DNA from: Crocinitomicaceae bacterium
GTDB lineage: Bacteria > Bacteroidota > Bacteroidia > Flavobacteriales_D > Crocinitomicaceae
Length of the DNA stretch: 64,000 bases
Reading direction: 5' to 3'
Assembly: GCA_023262855.1 (NCBI GenBank)
Contig: JALQYQ010000017.1
Span: forward strand, 37,485 to 101,484
This document shows positions 7,599 to 16,223 of the stretch, in pieces (the first letter of the stretch is position 1; each line of letters opens with the position of its first letter). Below the pieces are notes generated by a model. The model worked only from the letters and a program-made list of their open reading frames with translations. It had not been told where the DNA came from and made no database searches. Position numbers and translations under genes: made by a program.

Positions 7599-9110
7599 AT
7601 GATTGCAGCACTTAAAAAATGGTTGTCGGAAAATAAATTAGCAAGTTTTACCTTGCTGTTGTTCGGACTCATTTATTGCAGTATTTCACTTATTAATCAT
7701 TACAATTTTCGAACTGCCGCGCTGGATTTAGGAATGTTCAATCATGCCTTGTATTCCTTTTCGCATGGCAGAATGAATCATTTCACCTTGGATTTAGAAG
7801 CTTTTGGACCGAATTATTTTGCCGACCACTTCTCGCCCATCACTTTATTGTACGTACCATTTTACTACATTTTTGGATCTTGGACCTTATTAATAATCCA
7901 AATTGCTTCCATACTTTTTGGCGCTTGGGGAAGCTATAAAGTCGCACAACACAAGCTTCAATTCGCGAAAAAACCAGTTTATATTTTAGTCTTCTTTTTA
8001 GCACAATGGGCAATCATTTCGGCATTGTCGTTTGATTTTCATAACAATGTAGTTGCTGCAATGCTTGTTCCTTGGTTGTATTATTACTACCTCAAACAAG
8101 AAAAGGGAAAAGTAATTTTGTTTTTTGTTCTTATGCTAATTTGCAAGGAAAACATTGCACTTTGGTTGGTCTTTATTCTAATTGGTTTTATGCTTGAAAA
8201 TGGAATCAAATCCTTTTTTAAACAGTTCACTACCTTTCTGAAATTTGAAATCCCACTACTCCTTTTAGCTGCCATCTATTTCTACGTGATTGTCGGAAAA
8301 GTAATGCCTGCTCTTGCTGATGGCCACGCTGTTAATCAAATTGCACGTTTTGGACATCTTGGTGATTCAATCGGAGAAATCATCAAATTCGTTTTCACGC
8401 ATCCATTTGATACAATTAGGATGTTCTTTGAAAGCACGATGGATGATCCAATTTCCTTTGGAATCAAAAAAGAATTACACTTGGTGATTTTATTTTCAGG
8501 TGGAATTGCACTATTGTTACGTCCCGCTTATTTCATAATGTTGATTCCAATTTATGCGCAAAAATTATTAGCAGCTGATTTTGGATTTTGGGGAATTAGT
8601 GGTCAATATTCTATTGAATACACGCCAATATTAACACTCGCTTTCATTGATTTATTGAAAGTCATGCGCAAATGGAAATCCAAAAGTGCTTTTATATATC
8701 TCTCGGTTATTCTTGTGATTGGAACAAATTTAGTTACACTTCGAACGCGTAAAACACCGTGGTACGATCGAACTACTTCAGATTTCACGAGTAAAATTCA
8801 TTATTCATCTGATGGTTTAAACGTTTCTTATTTACGCCAAGAATTAGCAAAAATTCCAAGTGACATTCCCCTTTCCGTGATGTCTTGCTTGGCTCCGCAT
8901 TTAGCAAATCGGGATAAAATTTATCATTTTCCGGTGATTAAAGATGCTGAAATGATCGTAGTTCTGAGAGACAAACGCTCATTCTACCCGCTTAGCAAGG
9001 AAGATTTTGAAAAGAAAATCAAGGAACTTATTGACTCAAAAGAATACAAACTGGTAAAAGATGAATATCTCTTACTGATTTTGAAAAAAGTTAAACATTC
9101 AGCCAAATAA
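7599..9110 (+). CDS. DUF2079 polytopic membrane protein
   Basis: A 503-residue integral membrane protein. The DUF2079 signature is clear near residues 35-80: TAALDLGMFNHALYSF, then HFSPITLLYVPFYYIFGS. About ten hydrophobic helices follow (for example TLLIIQIASILFGAWGSY and IYLSVILVIGTNLVTL), and the soluble C-terminal 100 residues contain LSVMSCLAPHLANRDKIYHFP. The family resembles GT-C glycosyltransferases in topology, with the DLGMFNQ-type acidic motif in the first loop, so a lipid-linked sugar transferase role is possible but unproven. It sits 25 bases upstream of ispH and is probably co-transcribed with it. Confidence 0.85.
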   Translation: MIAALKKWLSENKLASFTLLLFGLIYCSISLINHYNFRTAALDLGMFNHALYSFSHGRMNHFTLDLEAFGPNYFADHFSPITLLYVPFYYIFGSWTLLIIQIASILFGAWGSYKVAQHKLQFAKKPVYILVFFLAQWAIISALSFDFHNNVVAAMLVPWLYYYYLKQEKGKVILFFVLMLICKENIALWLVFILIGFMLENGIKSFFKQFTTFLKFEIPLLLLAAIYFYVIVGKVMPALADGHAVNQIARFGHLGDSIGEIIKFVFTHPFDTIRMFFESTMDDPISFGIKKELHLVILFSGGIALLLRPAYFIMLIPIYAQKLLAADFGFWGISGQYSIEYTPILTLAFIDLLKVMRKWKSKSAFIYLSVILVIGTNLVTLRTRKTPWYDRTTSDFTSKIHYSSDGLNVSYLRQELAKIPSDIPLSVMSCLAPHLANRDKIYHFPVIKDAEMIVVLRDKRSFYPLSKEDFEKKIKELIDSKEYKLVKDEYLLLILKKVKHSAK

Positions 9111-9135
9111 ATCGTTTATAGTTCAAACAAACACA

Positions 9136-10374
9136 ATGAAAAAATTCGAAATTCCAGAATTCTATCGTTCGCCGATTATCAGTCAAGTAAAGGCAAAACG
9201 AAAACTTGAAGATCCGCGCAAAAAGGATTTCACTCCAAGTCTATTGGATTTTGGAACTGTTCGTTTTTACATTGCACGCCATTTTGGTTTTTGTTACGGC
9301 GTAGAAAATGCCATCGAAATTGCTTACCAAGCCATTGCAGAAAATCCAGACAAACGTATTTTTCTATTGAGTCAAATGATCCACAATCCTGCTGTGAATG
9401 CTGATTTATTGAGTCATGGAATTCAATTTATTCAAGACACAAAAGGAAATCAATTAATTCCATGGAATGATTTGCATGCAGATGATATTGTTATAATTCC
9501 AGCCTTTGGTACGACCTTAGAAATTGAATCAATTCTATCGGATATAGGAGTGAATGTTTCCAAATACAATACAACGTGTCCATTCGTAGAAAAAGTTTGG
9601 AATCGTTCAGAAAAACTAGGTTCCGACGAGCATACGATTATCATTCACGGTAAACACAATCATGAAGAAACACGTGCAACCTTCTCCCATAGCCAAGAAA
9701 ATGCTCCAGCCTTAATACTTAAAAATTTGGAAGAAGCAAAGTTGTTGGGAGAATTAATTCTGGGACAACGATCAACTAGTGACTTCTATGAATTATTTGA
9801 CGGCAAATATTCACAAGGTTTTGAACCAGAAAAGCACTTAACTAAAATTGGTGTTGTGAATCAAACAACAATGTTGGCCACCGAAACACAGGAAATTACA
9901 GATTATTTGCGTGAGGTTATGATTCAAAAATACGGTGAAGAAACGATCAAAGAACACATTGCTGATACGCGTGACACCTTATGTTATGCAACGAACGACA
10001 ATCAATCCGCAACCTACGGTTTACTTGAAAAAGAAGCTGATTTCGCTTTGGTAGTTGGTGGATACAACAGTTCAAATACCACGCATCTGGTTGAATTATT
10101 AGAAGAAAAGTTCACTACTTATTTTATAAAAGACAAAGAAGAACTTGCAGACGCACAAACCATTCATTCGTTCAACATTCACACGCATGAATTAGAAACC
10201 TTGGCGTTCAAATTGCAAGAACTTGAACAGCCGACAATTATCATTACTTCAGGAGCATCTTGTCCAGATTCAATTGTCGATGCTGTAATCCAACGTATTC
10301 TTGAATTGAAGCAAGTAACACTGCCTATTCAAACTGCGATTGACCAATTTCTTTCAGTAAAATCTGAAAATTGA
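9136..10374 (+). CDS. ispH: 4-hydroxy-3-methylbut-2-enyl diphosphate reductase, long form
   Basis: IspH performs the last step of the MEP isoprenoid pathway, reducing HMBPP to IPP and DMAPP with a 4Fe-4S cluster. The three cluster cysteines are in FGFCYGVENA, NTTCPFVEKVW and DTLCYATNDNQSA. Other family segments are LLSQMIHNP, IPAFGTT and IHGKHNHEETRAT. At 412 residues it is about 100 longer than the E. coli enzyme. The N-terminal extension, the insertion after the HGKHNHEETRA segment, and the block VVGGYNSSNTTHLVELLEE recall the cyanobacterial/plant form of IspH. An extra Cys sits in TSGASCPDSIV, where other IspH proteins usually have Ala or Thr. Confidence 0.92.
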   Translation: MKKFEIPEFYRSPIISQVKAKRKLEDPRKKDFTPSLLDFGTVRFYIARHFGFCYGVENAIEIAYQAIAENPDKRIFLLSQMIHNPAVNADLLSHGIQFIQDTKGNQLIPWNDLHADDIVIIPAFGTTLEIESILSDIGVNVSKYNTTCPFVEKVWNRSEKLGSDEHTIIIHGKHNHEETRATFSHSQENAPALILKNLEEAKLLGELILGQRSTSDFYELFDGKYSQGFEPEKHLTKIGVVNQTTMLATETQEITDYLREVMIQKYGEETIKEHIADTRDTLCYATNDNQSATYGLLEKEADFALVVGGYNSSNTTHLVELLEEKFTTYFIKDKEELADAQTIHSFNIHTHELETLAFKLQELEQPTIIITSGASCPDSIVDAVIQRILELKQVTLPIQTAIDQFLSVKSEN

Positions 10375-10425
10375 TCGATTTTACATTGTCTTTCTTTATT
10401 TTTAAAGCAAAATAAGCAGCACACT

Positions 10426-12123
10426 ATGGAACGATTTATCAATATTTTGATAATCGACGATAACGAAAGAAATCAAAAAGGCCTGAAAGAAATTCTGACG
10501 GGTGGAGGAAATAATGTGCTCATTGCAGAATCGATTCACGATGCCTTGCCGATTTTACAGCAAAAAGACATTGGAATTTTATTGATCAACATTGATAATC
10601 CGTATTCTGGAGGACTTGAAATTTTGCAAACGCTCAAGGACGGTTCACAAGGAAAAAGCAGTTATAAAATTGTTGTGACTGCCGATTCAGCTTCAGGTGC
10701 GCGAATGGTAAAAGGACTGAATGAAGGTGCTGTCGATTACATCACGACTCCTTTCAACCCAAATCTCATTCGAGCCAAAATTGAAGTTTTCAAATCACTT
10801 TATTACAAAGATCAACGCATCAATCAACTCCTGAACAATATTTTTCCTGCTACTGTACTTGAAGACTTGAATGCGAACAATAAATTTTCACCAAGAAGGT
10901 TTGATAATGGTATTGTACTTTTTACCGATTTCGTAGACTTCTCCATGAAAGCAAGAGATATCAATCCAATTCGTTTGCTAAAAAAATTGGAATACTATTT
11001 TACCAAGTTTGATGAAATTATCGATCGCTACAAACTTGAGAAAATCAAAACCATTGGAGATGCTTATATGGCCTTGGCTGGTGTTACAGAAAACCATCCT
11101 GAACCTGCAATTCGAGCATGTTTAGCGGCATTGGAAATTCGTGATTTCATGCAAACAGAAAAAGATATCGCACGAGCGATGAATCGCGATTTCTGGGAAG
11201 TTCGCGTTGGAATTCACAAAGGTCCGCTCGTTGCAGGAATTATTGGAACAAGTAAAATTAGTTTTGACGTTTGGGGAGATTCCGTAAACATAGCCGCACG
11301 CGCGGAATCAGGGTCCAAGCCTGGTTACATTTCCATTACAAAAAACATTGCTGAGGATGTTGCTGAATACATGAACCTTGAACACCGTGGTCCTGTTTCG
11401 ATTCACAAACGTGGTGGAAACATTGAAATGTTCTATTTAGAGAATTTGAAATTAGAACACTGTTTATACGGCGAAGGGAAATTAGCTTCAACTGAACTTC
11501 GACTCAAATGTGGTTTATCTTCGATTGATTTTCTTCACATGCGCATGGACATTGTGAATCGCTTAAAAGCCTTATTGCCGGACGAAGTTGTTTACCACGA
11601 CATTGCTCATACCATCAACGTAGAAAAGGCTGCCTATCGTTTTGCCAAATTAGAAGGACTCGACGAGGAAGCAATTTTATTGTTACGGACAGCAGTATTG
11701 TACCACGATGCTGGTTTTATGGTTGAATACCACAACAATGAACCGTATGGGATTAAAATGGCTCAATCTTCTCTACCAAAATTCGGATATTCCGATGCAC
11801 AAATAGAGACAATCACTTCGATTATTGCTTCAACGGCTTCACATTCGAAACCAAGCAATTTATTGGAGAAAATAATGTGTGATGCCGACCACGATTATTT
11901 GGGAAGAGCAGATTATTTCAACGTAGCAAAAAAATTACGCAAAGAATTAGAAAATTACAATCATGTGATGTCCGACATCGAGTGGATTGAATTTCAATTG
12001 CATTATTTGGAAAATATCCATCGCTTTTACACTGTTACAGCAAAGAACATTCGCCTTCAAGCAAAAAAATCACGCATAGAAGAATTAAAAATACAACTCA
12101 AAGAACTTAAAGCGCAGTCATGA
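10426..12123 (+). CDS. Pseudo-receiver / class III adenylate cyclase / HD-domain fusion
   Basis: Three domains are visible in 565 residues. Residues 5-120 form a CheY-like receiver with the acidic pair (IIDDNE) and the Thr of VVTADS, but the phosphorylation site is Asn55 (LLINIDNP) and the usual Lys of KPF is Thr (ITTPF). Residues about 160-340 form a class III nucleotidyl cyclase with both metal aspartates (LFTDFVDFS, KTIGDAYMA). Substrate residues Lys (KIKTIGD) and Asp (FDVWGDS) point to ATP rather than GTP. Transition-state Asn and Arg are in DSVNIAARAE. Residues about 385-520 carry an HD-type metal site (YHDIAHT, LYHDAGF, CDADHDYLGR). It overlaps the next gene by four bases. Confidence 0.88.
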   Translation: MERFINILIIDDNERNQKGLKEILTGGGNNVLIAESIHDALPILQQKDIGILLINIDNPYSGGLEILQTLKDGSQGKSSYKIVVTADSASGARMVKGLNEGAVDYITTPFNPNLIRAKIEVFKSLYYKDQRINQLLNNIFPATVLEDLNANNKFSPRRFDNGIVLFTDFVDFSMKARDINPIRLLKKLEYYFTKFDEIIDRYKLEKIKTIGDAYMALAGVTENHPEPAIRACLAALEIRDFMQTEKDIARAMNRDFWEVRVGIHKGPLVAGIIGTSKISFDVWGDSVNIAARAESGSKPGYISITKNIAEDVAEYMNLEHRGPVSIHKRGGNIEMFYLENLKLEHCLYGEGKLASTELRLKCGLSSIDFLHMRMDIVNRLKALLPDEVVYHDIAHTINVEKAAYRFAKLEGLDEEAILLLRTAVLYHDAGFMVEYHNNEPYGIKMAQSSLPKFGYSDAQIETITSIIASTASHSKPSNLLEKIMCDADHDYLGRADYFNVAKKLRKELENYNHVMSDIEWIEFQLHYLENIHRFYTVTAKNIRLQAKKSRIEELKIQLKELKAQS

Positions 12124-12668
12124 AAATTTATACAAAGAAAGGAGACAATGGAACCACTGGATTAATTGGTGGAACGCGAATTATAAAAAGCTCTTTACGC
12201 ATTGAAGCGTACGGAACAATTGATGAACTGAATTCATACATCGGCTTAGTGCGCGACCAAGACATTCATGAATCCTACAAAAAACAATTAATTGAAATCC
12301 AAGACCGCTTGTTCACCATCGGTTCTAGTCTTGCTGCAGATCCAGAAAAATCAACGATGAAGATTCCTGATTTGCATTCATCAGACATCGAATTGCTCGA
12401 AAAATGGATGGATGAAATGGAAGAAGTATTGCCTGAGATGAAAAATTTTGTACTTCCAGGAGGACATCAAACTGTTTCTTTTTGTCATGTAGCTCGTTGT
12501 GTTTGTCGCCGTGGTGAACGCATCATTGTAGATTTGAATCAGCACGAGTTTGTAGCTGAACTTGTCATTTCATATATCAATCGATTAAGTGATTACTTAT
12601 TTGTTCTAAGTAGAAAAATCACACTTGACTTAGGGGCAGTTGAACAACCTTGGCAACCGAGAATGTAA
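12120..12668 (+). CDS. PduO-type ATP:cob(I)alamin adenosyltransferase
   Basis: A 182-residue enzyme that transfers the adenosyl group of ATP to cob(I)alamin to form coenzyme B12. Family landmarks are the N-terminal KIYTKKGDNGTTGLIGG, IEAYGTIDELNSYIGL, LFTIGSSLAADP, and the ATP/cobalamin-binding block CHVARCVCRRGERIIVDL followed by YINRLSDYLFVLSRK. The ATG overlaps the stop of the cyclase/HD gene (ATGA), so both are translated from one message. No other B12 gene is in the window, so it most likely serves salvage of imported corrinoids. The link with the signalling protein upstream is unexplained. Confidence 0.92.
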   Translation: MKIYTKKGDNGTTGLIGGTRIIKSSLRIEAYGTIDELNSYIGLVRDQDIHESYKKQLIEIQDRLFTIGSSLAADPEKSTMKIPDLHSSDIELLEKWMDEMEEVLPEMKNFVLPGGHQTVSFCHVARCVCRRGERIIVDLNQHEFVAELVISYINRLSDYLFVLSRKITLDLGAVEQPWQPRM

Positions 12669-12716
12669 AATTGAACAAATTGTTAATAAAAGAATTTCAA
12701 TCTTTTAGGCTGCAAA

Positions 12717-12747
12717 TTTGGAAAGTTTGAAAATAAAATTACTTTTG
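12717..12747 (+). promoter_or_regulatory. Promoter of the DUF2795 gene (TTTG-19-TACTTTTG)
   Basis: TTTG at 12717-12720 and TACTTTTG at 12740-12747 are separated by exactly 19 bases, an excellent match to the Bacteroidota housekeeping promoter. The ATG follows 30 bases later after an A/G-rich stretch (aaaaagaggaaag). Confidence 0.75.
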
Positions 12748-12776
12748 CGCAAAATTAACCATTAAAAAGAGGAAAG

Positions 12777-12998
12777 ATGTACTGGACTTTAGAATTGGCA
12801 TCCTATCTGGAAGACGCTCCGTGGCCTGCGGCTAAGGATGAATTAATTGATTTCGCAATTAGAACTGGAGCTCCTCTTGAAGTAGTAGAGAATTTACAAG
12901 ATTTGGAGGACGAAGGTGATATTTACGAAAGTATCGAAGAAATTTGGCCAGATTACCCTTCTCGTGAAGATTTTCTGTTCAACGAGGACGAATATTAA
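12777..12998 (+). CDS. DUF2795 small acidic protein
   Basis: A 73-residue, strongly acidic protein. The block LASYLEDAPWPAAKDELIDFAIRTGAP followed by VVENLQDLEDEGDIYESIEEIWPD is the DUF2795 pattern. This helical family of about 70 residues, common in Bacteroidota and Actinobacteria, has no known function. The gene has a near-consensus promoter and its own terminator, so it is a monocistronic unit and probably well expressed. I see no DNA-binding or catalytic motif. Confidence 0.88.
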   Translation: MYWTLELASYLEDAPWPAAKDELIDFAIRTGAPLEVVENLQDLEDEGDIYESIEEIWPDYPSREDFLFNEDEY

Positions 12999-13006
12999 AA
13001 CAATAG

Positions 13007-13038
13007 ATCCCATCACGAAAGTCGATGGGATTTTTTTT
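13007..13038 (+). terminator. Rho-independent terminator after the DUF2795 gene
   Basis: A perfect eight-pair stem atcccatc/gatgggat with a nine-base loop runs directly into eight T residues. Confidence 0.9.
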
Positions 13039-13063
13039 GTCCTAATTTTTGTATTTTTCAACT

Positions 13064-13657
13064 ATGAATTTTTTAGGACATCTCTATTTCTCATACAACA
13101 ATCTTGAACTCATGTATGCCAACCTCTTTGGCGACCATGTTAAAGGAAGTGATTATTCACATTTCCCTGAAATTGTTCAAACTGGAATTACCCTTCACCG
13201 TTCAATTGACAATTACATCGATCACCACCCCAAAGTTGTTGAATTAATGCACAAACTCTATCCTGAACTACCAAAAGTTACAGGAATCGCCATTGACCTT
13301 TTTTTCGATCATTTGTTAGCCATTCATTGGAAAAAGTACCATTCAGATGAATATTTTGAATTCTTAGAAACCTTTTATTCCTATTCCCCTCAAAATTGGG
13401 ATTCTTTTTCTCCCCATTTTCAGACATTAATCACCACAATGAAAGAACGAAAATGGATGAATTATTACCCACAATTCGAAGGACTCGTAAAAGCAACCCA
13501 AGGAGTTGGTTCACGAATTTCATTTCCCAACAAATTACCTATGGCATCTAGTGTATTTCTAGGCCATAGGGATGAAATTGAAACCTGTTTTCAACTTTTC
13601 ATGAAAGATGCCATAGAGTATTTCAATCATAAATACATTGAGTTAAATAACAAATAA
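13064..13657 (+). CDS. acpH: ACP phosphodiesterase-like protein (AcpH, DUF479)
   Basis: A 197-residue protein matching AcpH, which removes the 4-phosphopantetheine arm from acyl carrier protein in a metal-dependent reaction of HD-like type. Typical blocks are MNFLGHLYFSYN, ANLFGDHVKGSDY, ITLHRSIDNYIDHHP and GIAIDLFFDHLLAIHW; the repeated Asp-His pairs are the likely metal ligands. The track start at 13049 is a TTG. The family N-terminus (MNFLxHLxL) fixes the ATG at 13064. It has no operon partner on either side. A function other than ACP hydrolysis remains possible, since few members outside Proteobacteria are characterised. Confidence 0.85.
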   Translation: MNFLGHLYFSYNNLELMYANLFGDHVKGSDYSHFPEIVQTGITLHRSIDNYIDHHPKVVELMHKLYPELPKVTGIAIDLFFDHLLAIHWKKYHSDEYFEFLETFYSYSPQNWDSFSPHFQTLITTMKERKWMNYYPQFEGLVKATQGVGSRISFPNKLPMASSVFLGHRDEIETCFQLFMKDAIEYFNHKYIELNNK

Positions 13658-13802
13658 CTGAAGTCCTTTCTTCCTTTTTGAAATCATTTATTGATTCGTC
13701 AACGAACTTATCCAATCCTTAATTGTTCAAGTAAGAAAAATGATTTGCACTACTTAGGTCGTTCTTGATTTTTTTAGTCTTATCTTGCGAGAATTACTTC
13801 AG

Positions 13803-14594
13803 ATGTTAAATTATACCACAAAAGTAAAAAACGATAATGCTGAATGGGTTACTTTCATTCACGGAGCTGGAGGAAGTAGTTCTATCTGGTATAAGCAAAT
13901 TCGCGAATTCTCAAAACACTTTAATGTTTTGTTAATTGACCTTCGTGGACACGGCAAATCAAAAAACCCAATTCAGGAAACAATTAAAAAATACACATTT
14001 GAAAGAATTGGAAATGAAGTTGTTGAAGTATTGCATCATTTAAAGATTACATCAACACATTTTATTGGAATTTCGCTTGGCACAATCATTATTCGAGATA
14101 TTTCCGAACGCTTTCAACACCTTAGTAAAAGCATGATTCTCGGAGGCGCTGTAATGAAACTCAATTTCCGGGGTCAAATTTTGATGCGTCTGGGAGCCAC
14201 GTTTAAATCGGTGATTCCCTACTTAGTTTTGTACCGTTTTTTTGCATTCGTAATTATGCCGAAAAGATCTCATCGTGAGTCGCGCAATTTATTTATTAAT
14301 GAAGCAAAAAAATTGTATCAAAAAGAGTTCAAACGTTGGTTTACACTTATTGCTCAAATAAATCCACTTCTTTCTTTTTTCAGAATTAAAGATTGCGGTA
14401 TTCCAACACTTTATGTTATGGGGTCAGAAGACCATATGTTTCTTCCATCAATCAGTAAACTAGTAAAAAATCATTCATCTTCCGAACTACATATCATACC
14501 AAATTGTGGCCATGTAGTTAACGTTGAACAAGCTGAATTATTCAATGAAAAAGTCATACATTTCATCAAAGCTCTAAGGCTGTCGACACATTGA
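13803..14594 (+). CDS. Alpha/beta hydrolase
   Basis: A 263-residue alpha/beta-hydrolase of unknown substrate with no signal peptide. The oxyanion motif is FIHGAGGSSSIW, the strand before the nucleophile is VLLIDLRGHGKS, the nucleophile elbow is GISLGT, the acid is in YVMGSEDHMFLP, and the catalytic His is in PNCGHVVNVEQ. The order and spacing are complete, so the enzyme should be active. The cap region carries a hydrophobic stretch (VIPYLVLYRFFAFVIMP) that may contact lipid. The track start at 13785 is a TTG, and I prefer the ATG at 13803. The gene stands alone between two leaders and could be an esterase, lipase or C-C hydrolase. Confidence 0.8.
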   Translation: MLNYTTKVKNDNAEWVTFIHGAGGSSSIWYKQIREFSKHFNVLLIDLRGHGKSKNPIQETIKKYTFERIGNEVVEVLHHLKITSTHFIGISLGTIIIRDISERFQHLSKSMILGGAVMKLNFRGQILMRLGATFKSVIPYLVLYRFFAFVIMPKRSHRESRNLFINEAKKLYQKEFKRWFTLIAQINPLLSFFRIKDCGIPTLYVMGSEDHMFLPSISKLVKNHSSSELHIIPNCGHVVNVEQAELFNEKVIHFIKALRLSTH

Positions 14595-14703
14595 TTTCGC
14601 ATCAATTCTTTTGATTCAATTTGCCAAAGTTCCTTAAAACTAAATACTCTTTTACTGAAGCAAACAATTTTTGTTGTAATTTGCGCTCCTATTGTTCAAG
14701 TGA

Positions 14704-16143
14704 ATGCTTAGAAAATTTAGTTTTTATATTCCCGCACTTTGGTGCTTTCTACTACTTGTAACACTTACAAATTGTTCAAGTGATACTGAAAAAGTAGAGG
14801 TATTTGAACACCCATCAGTCGATATCGATTTACCTGAAATCATTAAACGAGGAAAACTAACAGTTCTAGCAGAAAACAGTTCAACTTCCTTTTTCATCTA
14901 TCGTGGCAGAAAAATGGGCTTTGAATATGAAATATTGAAGGAATTCGCGCGAGAAATTGGAGTGACTTTAGAAGTTAAAATTGTTAGCAACCTAGACAAT
15001 TTAACTGAAATGCTAAACAACGGTGAAGGTGATATCATCGCTTGTAATTATACTGTAACGCGGGAACGAAATAAATCAATCGACTTTTCAATACCGTTTC
15101 TAAGAACACCGCAAGTTTTAATTCAACGGAAACCAGAAGGGTGGGAAAAAATGTCAGCTACTCAAATCGAGAACTTTATGTTGCGTGACCCTTCAAAATT
15201 AGCGAAACGTGAAGTACATGTCTGGAAAAACTCGAGCTATTTTCAGCGCCTAAGTAGTTTGCAAGACGAAATTGGTGATACAATTTTTATAAAAGAAGAA
15301 GATGGATTGTTGAGCTCTGAAGAAATGATTGAAATGGTTTCAGAAGGTTTGATTGACTATACAGTTACAGAAGAGAATATTGCGCGTGTAAATCAACGCT
15401 TCTTTGATAACATAGACTGTAAAACAGCTTTATCGGTAAAACAAAAAATTGCTTTTGGACTGCGCAAATCAAGTCCTTTGCTGAATGCTCGTCTAGATAA
15501 ATGGCTCAGTCAGTTCATGGTCAAAAAGACATTCAAGCACATCAAAGAAAAGTATTTTGATTTCAAAAATATGCCAGTAAATGCAAGCGATTTTGTTGCA
15601 GCCGTGAAAGATGGACAACTTTCAGCATTTGATGCAATCTTTAAACGAGCGGCCTTAAAATACAATTTCGATTGGCGTCTCTTAGCGGCAATTGCTTATC
15701 ACGAATCAAAATTTAATCCTTACGTTCGTGGATTTGGTGGAGCTTATGGTATGATGCAATTTATGCCGCACGTTGGACCAAAATTCGGTGTTTATCCTGG
15801 CTCTTCTCCTGAAGTTCAAATTATGGGAGGAATGAAAAAAATAAGTAAAGACTTTAACTCTTGGAGCGAAATTCCAGATGTTAGCCAACGCCAAAAATTC
15901 ACGTTAGCAACCTATAACGCCGGAAGAGGACACATTGAAGATGCACAGCGTTTGGCGAAAAAACATGGATTGAATCCATTGGTTTGGGATGAGAATGTTG
16001 AGAAAATGATGCTCAACCTTTCAAAAGGTCAATATTACCGTGATCCAGTTGTGAAAAATGGAGCTTTAAGAGGAACACGTACTTACAATTATGTACGTAC
16101 GATCTACGCACGATTCGAAGAATGGAAATCTGTCTATAAATAA
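14704..16143 (+). CDS. mltF: MltF-like lipoprotein: solute-binding domain plus lytic transglycosylase
   Basis: A 479-residue lipoprotein that probably cleaves peptidoglycan. The signal ends in a lipobox (VTLTNCSSD). Residues about 40-285 form a family 3 solute-binding domain (GKLTVLAENSSTSFFIYRGRKMGFEYEIL, IIACNYTVTRERNKSIDFSIPF), as in MltF, where it regulates the enzyme. Residues about 310-450 are the SLT goose-lysozyme-like domain, with catalytic Glu334 in AIAYHESKFNP, then GAYGMMQFMP and TLATYNAGRGHI. The domain order and length match MltF. miaA follows after about 80 bases with its own probable promoter. Confidence 0.9.
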   Translation: MLRKFSFYIPALWCFLLLVTLTNCSSDTEKVEVFEHPSVDIDLPEIIKRGKLTVLAENSSTSFFIYRGRKMGFEYEILKEFAREIGVTLEVKIVSNLDNLTEMLNNGEGDIIACNYTVTRERNKSIDFSIPFLRTPQVLIQRKPEGWEKMSATQIENFMLRDPSKLAKREVHVWKNSSYFQRLSSLQDEIGDTIFIKEEDGLLSSEEMIEMVSEGLIDYTVTEENIARVNQRFFDNIDCKTALSVKQKIAFGLRKSSPLLNARLDKWLSQFMVKKTFKHIKEKYFDFKNMPVNASDFVAAVKDGQLSAFDAIFKRAALKYNFDWRLLAAIAYHESKFNPYVRGFGGAYGMMQFMPHVGPKFGVYPGSSPEVQIMGGMKKISKDFNSWSEIPDVSQRQKFTLATYNAGRGHIEDAQRLAKKHGLNPLVWDENVEKMMLNLSKGQYYRDPVVKNGALRGTRTYNYVRTIYARFEEWKSVYK

Positions 16144-16202
16144 GATTCTATTTTCAGCTTAGAATTCTAGTTCTCTGTAATTCTTCATCTCACTGAAAAG
16201 CT

Positions 16203-16210
16203 TATTTTTG
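16203..16210 (+). promoter_or_regulatory. Probable -7 box of miaA (TATTTTTG)
   Basis: TATTTTTG matches TAnnTTTG. Transcription would begin near 16215, nine or so bases before the ATC that I take as the miaA start. No good -33 element is seen. Confidence 0.5.
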
Positions 16211-16223
16211 CAAGAAAAAAAGC

